Shown piece after piece: positions 7,942-14,850 of a DNA stretch of 46,378 nucleotides. Source of the DNA: Paraburkholderia domus (GTDB taxonomy: Bacteria > Pseudomonadota > Gammaproteobacteria > Burkholderiales > Burkholderiaceae); the NCBI RefSeq assembly GCF_905220705.1, contig NZ_CAJNAT010000045.1, positions 1-46,378 on the forward strand, read 5' to 3'. The position numbers were made by a program, and so were the translations under genes. Below the pieces are notes generated by a model. That model ran no database searches. It saw only the letters and a program-made list of their open reading frames with translations, and was not told where the DNA came from. Numbering within the stretch: position 1 is the first letter of the stretch; every line of letters begins with the position of its first letter.

Positions 7942-9408
7942 ATGTCCACGCCGCCGACCCAGCCTGCTTCCGCCCCCGCCGCTTCGGCCTCCACAGGCCC
8001 ATCGGCCCGCTCGCTCACCGTGATGCTGTGGCTCGTCGCCACCGGCTTCTTCATGCAGACGCTCGACTCGACCATCGTCAACACCGCGCTCCCCGCGATG
8101 GCGACGAGCCTCGGCGAGTTGCCGTTGCGTATGCAATCGGTGGTGATCGCCTACTCGCTGACGATGGCCGTGATGATCCCGGTGTCAGGCTGGCTCGCCG
8201 ACAAACTCGGCACCCGGCTCGTGTTCTTCAGCGCGATCCTCGTGTTCGCGGTCGGTTCGCTACTGTGTGCGAACGCGCATACGCTGAATCAACTGGTGAT
8301 CTTCCGCATCATGCAAGGCGTGGGCGGCGCGATGCTGCTGCCAGTCGGACGGCTCGCGGTGCTGCGCACATTCCCGGCGGAACGCTATTTGCCGGCCTTG
8401 TCGTTCGTGGCGATTCCAGGGCTGATCGGACCGCTGATTGGACCGACGCTCGGCGGCTGGCTCGTGAAGATCGCGTCATGGCACTGGATCTTTTTGATCA
8501 ACGTGCCGGTGGGCATTGTGGGTTGCATCGCCACGTTTATCTTTATGCCGGATAGCCGTAACGAGCACACCGGCAAATTCGATCTGAAAGGGTATCTGCT
8601 GCTGATCTTCGGCATGGTGGCGATTTCGTTCGCGCTCGACGGCCGCACCGAGTTCGGTATTCAGCACGCCACCGTGCTGGTGCTGCTGATCCTGAGCCTC
8701 GCCTGCTTCGTCGCCTATGGTTTGCACGCCGTGCGTGAGCCCGCGCCGATCTTCCCGCTCGACTTGTTCAAGATCCACACCTTCAGCGTCGGTCTGCTCG
8801 GCAATCTGTTCGCGCGGCTCGGCACCGGTGCGATGCCGTATCTAATCCCTCTGCTATTGCAGGTGAGTCTCGGCTATAGCGCCTTCGAAGCCGGCATGAT
8901 GATGCTGCCGGTGGCGGCCGCGGGCATGGCGGCCAAGCGCCTCGTCACGACGCTGATCGTCAAGTACAGCTACCGGCGCGTGCTCATCGTCAACACGGTG
9001 CTGGTGGGCCTGACCATGGCGAGCTTCGCGCTCACCACCGCCGGCCAGCCACTGTGGCTGCGGCTCGTGCAACTGGCGTTCTTCGGCGGCGTCAACTCGA
9101 TGCAGTTCACCGCCATGAACACGTTGACGCTCAAGGACCTCGGCACCGGCGGCGCGAGCAGCGGCAACAGCCTGTTCTCGCTGGTGCAGATGCTGTCGAT
9201 GAGTCTCGGCGTGACGGTAGCCGGCGCGTTGCTCGCGACCTTCACCGGCCTCCTGCCGCGCGTGACAGCCGCCAACTCGCTGCCCGCGTTCCATGCGACG
9301 TTCCTGTGTGTCGGCATCATCACCGCGGGCTCGTCCTGGATCTTCGCGCAACTGTCGCCGGACATCCGCACGCCCGCGAAAAAGACCGACCCTTCGGAAC
9401 GGACCTGA
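7942..9408 (+). CDS. DHA2-family MFS efflux transporter (MdtD/EmrB-like)
   Basis: The 488-residue protein has about 14 hydrophobic segments and the signatures of 14-helix drug:proton antiporters: LDSTIVNTALPAMATSLG in helix 1 with the motif-D1 Asp, GWLADKLGTRLVF after helix 2 (motif A) and RIMQGVGGAMLLPVGRLAVLR in helix 4-5 (motif B/C region). It resembles E. coli MdtD (YegB), whose substrate is poorly defined, so only general export of a toxic small molecule or metabolite is inferred. There is no strong Shine-Dalgarno before ATG 7942. The gene follows the MocR-type regulator on the same strand. Confidence 0.85.
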   Translation: MSTPPTQPASAPAASASTGPSARSLTVMLWLVATGFFMQTLDSTIVNTALPAMATSLGELPLRMQSVVIAYSLTMAVMIPVSGWLADKLGTRLVFFSAILVFAVGSLLCANAHTLNQLVIFRIMQGVGGAMLLPVGRLAVLRTFPAERYLPALSFVAIPGLIGPLIGPTLGGWLVKIASWHWIFLINVPVGIVGCIATFIFMPDSRNEHTGKFDLKGYLLLIFGMVAISFALDGRTEFGIQHATVLVLLILSLACFVAYGLHAVREPAPIFPLDLFKIHTFSVGLLGNLFARLGTGAMPYLIPLLLQVSLGYSAFEAGMMMLPVAAAGMAAKRLVTTLIVKYSYRRVLIVNTVLVGLTMASFALTTAGQPLWLRLVQLAFFGGVNSMQFTAMNTLTLKDLGTGGASSGNSLFSLVQMLSMSLGVTVAGALLATFTGLLPRVTAANSLPAFHATFLCVGIITAGSSWIFAQLSPDIRTPAKKTDPSERT

Positions 9409-9791
9409 GTTATTTGCCGGGATGCGGCGACCTCACGGCGACCTGGCTCGGGCTGGGTGCAGTGACTTCACTGCAACCTGGGCGCAACTTCGCGGCGGAC
9501 TCGCGGCGACTCGCCGTCGCCCCGGCGTCACCGCAACAAGCCTCCTCGCCGTTCCCCGCCGCGCCTGCGCCGCCGACCCGCAACGGGGCGCGTGCCGCAC
9601 CACTGAAGTGCGAATCATCGCCTTCGCGCACGCGCTGGCGCACAATCGCGGTATTGACCGGGGTAACCGGGCGCGCGCAGTGTGTTTCCGCGCGCGCATA
9701 GTTCTTGCTCACCTATCCTGTAAACTCACATTTTGCGCGTGCCCACTCGTGTCGAGCATGAGAAGCGCGCCGCCACCTCAACACGACTGAC
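9409..9791. other. 383-bp gene-free region before the EAL-domain gene
   Basis: Reading frames across this stretch are Pro/Arg/Ala-rich and lack start signals or family resemblance. The only structure noticed is an 8-bp GCGCGCGC inverted repeat (9671-9678 and 9690-9697), which is close to background in this GC-rich DNA. A promoter for the EAL gene presumably lies here, but no convincing -35/-10 pair was found. Confidence 0.5.
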
Positions 9792-11069
9792 ATGATGAGC
9801 ATGATCGAACTCGATCCTCCCGGCTTCCAGCCGCCGCGCCCGATGGCCGGCGACGAAGGCTCCCGGCGCACCGTCCTGTACGGCGGCTACACGGTTTTCA
9901 GCGTGTTCCAGCCGGTTTTCTCGGTGTCGCACCGGCGCGCGATCGGTTATCACGCTTCGCTGCGCGCACACGACGAACATGCGCTGCAGGTGCCGTCGCA
10001 CGAGGTTTTCACGCAGGCAGCGCGGCGCGGCGACCTGCTGGAGCTCGGGCGGCTCGCCGAATCGCTGCATCTGGGTAATTTCAACGCATTCGACAGCCAC
10101 GACGAATGGCTTTTCCTGAGCCTGCACCCAGCGGCGCTGATGGACACCAGTTACGGCGACGCACTGCTCGCCGGCCTCAAGGCGATGGGCCTGCCGCCGC
10201 AACGGGTGGTGCTGGAAGTGTCCGAACAGGCAGGCGGTGAAACCACGCGCTTCGCCGACATCATTGACGCATTGCGCAAATCCGGCTTCCTGATCGCACT
10301 GGACGGCTTCGGCGCGAAGCATTCGAATATCGACCGCGTGTGGAATCTTCGCCCGGACATCGTCACGCTCGACCGCTGCATCCTCGCGCAAGCGAGCGAG
10401 CACTCACATATTGAACGCGTGCTGCCGGGCCTCGTCTCGTTGCTGCACGAATCCGGGCAACTGGTGCTGATGGGCGGCCTGGGCACCGAACGCGACGCGC
10501 TGATCGCGCTCGAATGCAACGTCGACTTCGTGCAGGGCGCGTATTTCGCCGGCCCGAGCGTCGAGCCTGTGAAACCGCAAGCGGCGGCCGGCTTGATGGA
10601 CTCGCTCTCCGCGGCGCTACGCGAACGGGTGACCGCGCGCGAACGCGCACAGTCTGCGCGGCTCGCACCCTATGTCACGGCGCTGGAAACGGCGGCGGCC
10701 CAACTGGTGGCCGGGGAATCGGTTACCCAGGCGACCGCACCGCTGCTCGCGCTCGGCGAGACGGCACGCTGCTTCGTGCTTGACGGTTCGGGCCGGCAAA
10801 TCGGCGACAACGTGCTGCCGCCAGGACGTGCTTCGCAACGCGCCAAGCGCTTCCGGCCGCTGCTGCATTCGGAAGGCGCAAGCTGGGAGCGCCGGCCGTA
10901 CTTCATTCAGGCAATGCGCGTGCCCGGCCAGGTGCACCTCACGCCGCCCTACCTGTCGATCAACGAAGCGCACCTGTGCGTGACGGCCTCAATTGCCGCG
11001 CATACGCCGCACGGCACTCAGGTGCTATGCGTCGACATCAACTGGGAAGTCGCTGCGCATCGTAATTGA
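9792..11069 (+). CDS. degenerate EAL-domain protein with C-terminal YkuI_C-like sensor
   Basis: The 425-residue protein has an EAL-type barrel (about 35-260) and a C-terminal PAS/Cache-like domain (about 290-420) that resembles YkuI_C (ERRPYFIQAMRVPGQVHLTPPY to VLCVDINW). Active EAL enzymes hydrolyse cyclic-di-GMP using acidic metal ligands. Here the signature E-A-L-x-R reads HASLR (54-58), the catalytic Asn is Ser110, DDFG is DGFG (171-174), the Lys of KIDR is Thr192, and both glutamates of EGVE are Gly (228, 231). Glu142 is kept. The protein is therefore probably not a phosphodiesterase; it may bind a ligand or partner protein. Start choice among ATG 9792, 9795 and 9801 is open. Its end overlaps the convergent sigma-factor gene by 45 bp. 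Confidence 0.8.
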   Translation: MMSMIELDPPGFQPPRPMAGDEGSRRTVLYGGYTVFSVFQPVFSVSHRRAIGYHASLRAHDEHALQVPSHEVFTQAARRGDLLELGRLAESLHLGNFNAFDSHDEWLFLSLHPAALMDTSYGDALLAGLKAMGLPPQRVVLEVSEQAGGETTRFADIIDALRKSGFLIALDGFGAKHSNIDRVWNLRPDIVTLDRCILAQASEHSHIERVLPGLVSLLHESGQLVLMGGLGTERDALIALECNVDFVQGAYFAGPSVEPVKPQAAAGLMDSLSAALRERVTARERAQSARLAPYVTALETAAAQLVAGESVTQATAPLLALGETARCFVLDGSGRQIGDNVLPPGRASQRAKRFRPLLHSEGASWERRPYFIQAMRVPGQVHLTPPYLSINEAHLCVTASIAAHTPHGTQVLCVDINWEVAAHRN

Positions 11070-11987
11070 GGCAATGGCGTTCCGCTGAATCCGCGCGAGC
11101 AGCTTCATGACAGCCGCGCGACCCAACAAGCGGTTCGCCGCCTGCAAACGCGCCGCGCTGGTGACCGCGCGCAATGCGACGATCTTCGTGGCGCCGTCCG
11201 TGGACACGTCGATGACCCCGACAACCTCGCCTTCGAAGAGCAACGCAATACACATTGCGCCTTCGACCGACACGACCTCTGCATGGCTCGCCTGATGCGC
11301 GAGCGCTGTCACTGTCTCCATCCAGGCCACCGGCGCCAGTTCTTGCGTGCACACCGGCGCGTCGCTGACGACTTCCGGCGCGTCGCTAAAGAGACGCAGC
11401 AAGCCCGCTCGATCCTGCGCCTCCAGCGCGGTGCGCAAGCGCTCCACGATCCGCGCATGCGCAGCAGGATCCGGCCGTTCCAGCGGCGCACCCGCACGCT
11501 GCAAACGCGCCTTGGCCCGGTGGACGATCTGCCGGCAACCGGCCGGCGTGCGGTCGAGGATTTTCGCAATCTCCGCGTAGTCGCAATCGAAAGCTTCGTG
11601 CAGCACGAATGCCGCCCGCTCATCCGGTTTCAGACGTTCGAGCAGGAGCATCACGCCGTACGACATCTCCGCCGCGCGCAAGGCTAATTCCTCAGCCGAG
11701 GGCGCCACCTCATCGAGCCAAGGCTCCGGCAGCCAGCCGGCGGCTTGTGACGCGCGTTCACGCTGCACGTCACGCAGCCGGTCGATGGCCGCGCGCGTGG
11801 TGATCGTGGTGAGCCAGGCGGCCGGTGTCTGCACCTCTTGCGTATCGGCGAGATGCCATTTGAGCCAGACGTCCTGCACCACGTCTTCCGCTTCGGCGCG
11901 GCTGCCGAGCATGCGGTACGCCAGCGCGAGCAGGCGGGCGCGCACGGCCTCGAAGCTGGATGCCTTGTCGATTCCTTGTTCCGTCAT
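11025..11987 (-). CDS. ECF41-like RNA polymerase sigma factor with fused C-terminal domain
   Basis: The 320-residue protein has sigma region 2 (about 13-75: RLLALAYRMLGSRAEAEDVV) and region 4 (about 120-175: LKPDERAAFVLHEAFDCDYA, then EIAKILDRTPAGCRQIVHRA) joined by a linker with WLPEP, a motif typical of ECF41. A C-terminal SnoaL-like domain of about 140 residues follows; in ECF41 it acts as a built-in regulator replacing a separate anti-sigma factor. The usual DGGGK motif of that domain is not apparent (DAPVCT and TDGATK stand near the expected places), which may mean altered control. Start ATG 11987 has TGGAGG 5-7 bases upstream. The gene lies 3' to 3' against the EAL gene and diverges from clpP. 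Confidence 0.87.
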   Translation of the reverse strand: MTEQGIDKASSFEAVRARLLALAYRMLGSRAEAEDVVQDVWLKWHLADTQEVQTPAAWLTTITTRAAIDRLRDVQRERASQAAGWLPEPWLDEVAPSAEELALRAAEMSYGVMLLLERLKPDERAAFVLHEAFDCDYAEIAKILDRTPAGCRQIVHRAKARLQRAGAPLERPDPAAHARIVERLRTALEAQDRAGLLRLFSDAPEVVSDAPVCTQELAPVAWMETVTALAHQASHAEVVSVEGAMCIALLFEGEVVGVIDVSTDGATKIVALRAVTSAARLQAANRLLGRAAVMKLLARIQRNAIASITMRSDFPVDVDA

Positions 11988-12021
11988 GCGTACACCTCCA
12001 GATCTGCATCCCTTTTGCCTT

Positions 12022-12048
12022 GACGCTTGGCACCACACGGACGTGACA
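12022..12048 (-). promoter_or_regulatory. ECF41-type promoter of the sigma gene
   Basis: On the minus strand TGTCACG (12048-12042) is followed after exactly 16 bases by CGTC (12025-12022), 34 bases before the sigma-factor ATG. This matches the -35 TGTCACA and -10 CGTC pattern reported for ECF41 sigma factors, with one base different in the -35. It implies positive autoregulation. Confidence 0.7.
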
Positions 12049-12068
12049 GGTCAACGAAGAAATATTCC

Positions 12069-12095
12069 TGTCACGCCGCCGCACGCCCTCTCGTC
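12069..12095 (+). promoter_or_regulatory. ECF41-type promoter facing clpP
   Basis: On the plus strand TGTCACG (12069-12075) is followed by a 16-base spacer and CGTC (12092-12095). Spacing and sequence are the same as in the divergent promoter of the sigma gene. The two -35 regions form a perfect inverted repeat, CGTGACAGG (12042-12050) and CCTGTCACG (12067-12075). The clpP ATG is 93 bases downstream of the -10 element. Confidence 0.68.
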
Positions 12096-12188
12096 ATAGG
12101 GGCAACAACGCGCGCAACCGGTGCCCGGTTGTTCGAATCGGCCACCGCTACCGGTTATCGGCAACACGCCGCCTAAAACGAGGCAAAC

Positions 12189-12836
12189 ATGCATTCCAGC
12201 TATTCACCCGTCACCGGACTGGGCCTCGTGCCCACCGTGATCGAACAGTCCGGCCGCGGCGAGCGCGCCTACGACATTTATTCGCGTCTGCTGCGCGAGC
12301 GCATCGTCTTTCTGGTCGGTCCGGTGAACGAACAGTCAGCCAGTCTGATCGTCGCCCAGTTGCTGTTTCTGGAATCCGAGAATCCTGACAAGGATATTTC
12401 GTTTTACATCAATTCGCCGGGCGGCTCGGTATACGACGGCCTCGCCATCTACGACACGATGCAGTTCATCAAGCCCGAAGTGTCGACCTTGTGCACCGGC
12501 TTTGCCGCCAGCATGGGGACGTTCCTGCTGACCGCCGGCCAGCGCGGCAAACGCTACGCGCTGCCGAACGCGCGCATCATGATTCACCAGCCGTCGGGCG
12601 GCAGCCAGGGCACCGCTGCGGACGTCGAAATCCAGGCGAAAGAGGTGCTCTACCAGCGCGAACGCCTCAACGCGATGATGGCCGAGCGCACCGGGCGCAG
12701 CATCGAAGAGATCGTACGCGACACCGACCGCGACAACTTCATGTCGGCCCACGGCGCCAAGGCGTATGGCCTCGTCGACGAGGTGCTGGAAACACGCGCG
12801 GCGCTAAGCGACCCAACTCGTTATACGGACAGATAG
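12189..12836 (+). CDS. clpP: ATP-dependent Clp protease proteolytic subunit, stand-alone paralogue
   Basis: The 215-residue protein is a full-length ClpP peptidase. The catalytic triad is intact: Ser108 in GFAASMG, His133 in MIHQPSGG and Asp182 in DTDRDNFMSA; SPGGSVYDGLAIYDTMQ is also typical. ClpP forms a 14-subunit barrel that degrades proteins fed by ClpX or ClpA in the cytoplasm. In Burkholderiales the housekeeping copy normally lies in tig-clpP-clpX-lon; none of those genes is here, so this looks like a second, specialised ClpP. It diverges from an ECF41-like sigma gene and is preceded by a promoter of that sigma type, so stress-induced expression is inferred. GAGG lies about 5 bases before the ATG. 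Confidence 0.92.
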   Translation: MHSSYSPVTGLGLVPTVIEQSGRGERAYDIYSRLLRERIVFLVGPVNEQSASLIVAQLLFLESENPDKDISFYINSPGGSVYDGLAIYDTMQFIKPEVSTLCTGFAASMGTFLLTAGQRGKRYALPNARIMIHQPSGGSQGTAADVEIQAKEVLYQRERLNAMMAERTGRSIEEIVRDTDRDNFMSAHGAKAYGLVDEVLETRAALSDPTRYTDR

Positions 12837-13179
12837 CGTGGGAACGCCGCGCGGCCGCCTCCTGACAAAGGCCGGGCGCAAAGATATACCTGTTCTCGCG
12901 CCCCGCATGTCCAGCAGCCGCTTGCGTTCACAGCAAGGAGGCAGTGAATGCAAGAGCGCCGACACTGCTGAGGCCGCTGGACGCGTACGAGCGCGTCCAT
13001 TTCTTCCCCCTACCCGTGCAAACCGCAGGCCCTGAACAACGCCCGAAAAGTTGCCATTCCAAACGGCCTTTTACCCGCCGTATCGGTGCGCCAGGAACAC
13101 AAAAGCTGATCACCTCCGTAGGAATCGCTATCATGGTCGCGATTCGTCGAATTTGACGAACGCTTCAATGGAGATATTC
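12837..13179. other. 343-bp region between clpP and the NYN gene; possible short leader peptide
   Basis: No conserved protein is seen. A strong Shine-Dalgarno AAGGAGG (12935-12941) stands six bases before ATG 12948, which opens only seven codons (MQERRHC, stop at 12969-12971). A GTG at 12944 would open 70 codons without resemblance to known proteins and sits too close to the Shine-Dalgarno. The leader could be regulatory or simply chance. Confidence 0.3.
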
Positions 13180-14625
13180 ATGGCGTCATCCAACGAAACC
13201 GTCAGCATGGCGCTATTCTGCGACTTCGAAAACGTTGCGCTCGGCGTGCGCGACGCGAAGTACGACAAGTTCGACATCAAGCTGGTGCTCGAACGTCTGC
13301 TGCTCAAGGGCAGCATTGTCGTGAAGAAAGCGTATTGCGACTGGGACCGCTACAAGAGTTTCAAAGGCGCGATGCACGAGGCCAATTTCGAGTTGATCGA
13401 GATCCCGCACGTGCGCCAATCGGGCAAGAATTCGGCCGACATCAGGCTCGTGGTCGACGCGCTCGACCTCTGCTACACGAAATCGCACGTCAATACCTTC
13501 GTCATCATCAGCGGCGACTCGGACTTTTCGCCGCTGGTGTCGAAGCTGCGCGAGAACAACAAGCAGGTGATCGGCGTCGGCGTACAGCAATCCACCTCGG
13601 ATCTGCTGATCGCGAACTGCGACGAATTCTTCTTTTACGACGACCTGGTGCGCGAAAGCCAGCGCACGGTAAGCAAACGCGAGTCGTCCCGCCCGCAGCA
13701 GGCCGCCCAGCAGACGGCCAAACGTACGCCCGACGAGGAAAAGTCGCGCAGCAAGGAAGACCTCGAAAAGCGCCGCACCAAAGCGGTCGAAATCGCGGTG
13801 CAGACGTTCGACGCGCTCGCGTCCGAGCGTGGCGACAGCGGCAAGATCTGGGCGTCGGTACTGAAGAACGCAATCAAGCGCCGCAAGCCGGATTTCAACG
13901 AGACATACTACGGCTTTCGCGCCTTCGGCAATCTGCTGGAAGAGGCGCATGCGCGCGGGCTGCTCGAATTCGGCCGCGACGAGAAGTCAGGCGCGTATGT
14001 TTATCGAAGCAATGTTGCGAGCGCGACTGCCGACAACTTGAACGAGTCAGCCGAATCCGGCGAATCGGCAGAACAATTGGTTGAGGCACAGGTTGCAGAA
14101 ACGGTGGTCGTCGAGTCAGGCGGCAAGCACGATCCGCGCCGCAGAGGCCGCGGCAACCGCAAGGCCGGCCGTGGTGGCCAGCAGGAAGCCGCTCAGGAAG
14201 AGCGCGCGGCAGTCGGGCGCGGCGCTCACGCACAAGCTCACCCAGAAGAGGTAGGGACGCAAGTACCCTCTGCTAGCGAGTCTATTTTCGAACAGCCGGA
14301 AGCGGCTTGGGCAGAACCGGAGACCTTTGCCGCTGAACCGATCACCGTAGGCAGCGAAGAGGCACACGAACAGGCACAGGACGAGAGCGTTCCTCAACCC
14401 AAGCGCCGCAAGGAACGAACGCCGCGCAAGACAGCCGCGAAGAAAGCGAAGAAGGCCACGCCGCGGACGATCGATGAGGTACCGGAGATCGCCGCGCCGG
14501 CCGAAGTACCGGAGCCGTCCGTCAGCGTGGAAAAAGCACCCGTGGCGGCAAAAAAGGCCGCGCGCAAAGCCGCGCCACGTAGCCGTCGTCCGCGTAAGAC
14601 AGTGGCAACGAGCGACGCGGAGTAA
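13180..14625 (+). CDS. NYN-domain nuclease with LOTUS/OST-HTH domain and basic tail
   Basis: The product of 481 residues begins with a NYN (PIN-like, LabA/DUF88) nuclease domain, about 8-155. Metal-binding acidic residues are visible: Asp15 in LFCDFEN, Asp87 and Asp93 in SADIRLVVDALD, and Asp113/Asp115 in SGDSDFSPL. A LOTUS/OST-HTH-like RNA-binding domain follows (about 205-285). The rest is low-complexity, first acidic/Gln-rich, then Lys/Ala/Arg-rich like an H1-type tail (KKAARKAAPRSRRPRK). Such proteins are presumed RNA nucleases or RNA-binding regulators. ATG 13180 with GGAGA 5 bases upstream is preferred over an in-frame extension to 13051. The gene ends at a strong terminator. Confidence 0.85.
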   Translation: MASSNETVSMALFCDFENVALGVRDAKYDKFDIKLVLERLLLKGSIVVKKAYCDWDRYKSFKGAMHEANFELIEIPHVRQSGKNSADIRLVVDALDLCYTKSHVNTFVIISGDSDFSPLVSKLRENNKQVIGVGVQQSTSDLLIANCDEFFFYDDLVRESQRTVSKRESSRPQQAAQQTAKRTPDEEKSRSKEDLEKRRTKAVEIAVQTFDALASERGDSGKIWASVLKNAIKRRKPDFNETYYGFRAFGNLLEEAHARGLLEFGRDEKSGAYVYRSNVASATADNLNESAESGESAEQLVEAQVAETVVVESGGKHDPRRRGRGNRKAGRGGQQEAAQEERAAVGRGAHAQAHPEEVGTQVPSASESIFEQPEAAWAEPETFAAEPITVGSEEAHEQAQDESVPQPKRRKERTPRKTAAKKAKKATPRTIDEVPEIAAPAEVPEPSVSVEKAPVAAKKAARKAAPRSRRPRKTVATSDAE

Positions 14626-14711
14626 GCGTCCCGCATCGCTTGATGTGCGCTGAGCGCTTTCGAGGTTGCCTTTAGCAGGCTGCGCGCGGCAGTAGAAACT
14701 CTCCGGCAACG

Positions 14712-14744
14712 AAAAGCCCCTGTCCGTTACGAGCAGGGGCTTTT
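14712..14744 (+). terminator. strong intrinsic terminator after the NYN gene
   Basis: AAAAGCCCCTG (14712-14722) pairs perfectly with CAGGGGCTTTT (14734-14744). The A and T tracts on both sides make it usable in both directions, serving the NYN gene and the convergent beta-propeller gene. Confidence 0.85.
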
Positions 14745-14850
14745 CCATTTCCGGGCATCAGCGGCGCGACCGAGCTAAAACTTCAACGGCTCCGTCACGC
14801 CATACAGTCACCGGCTACTGTGACCACGACTGCAACTAGAACCACAGCGC

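Noticed and set aside
6925..8136. 403-residue frame opposite the MocR-type gene
   Set aside because: Arg/His/Gln-rich antisense frame typical of GC-rich coding DNA; the plus strand has clear family motifs.
9705..9726. Promoter TTGCTC/TAAACT before the EAL gene
   Set aside because: Spacing is only 10 bases.
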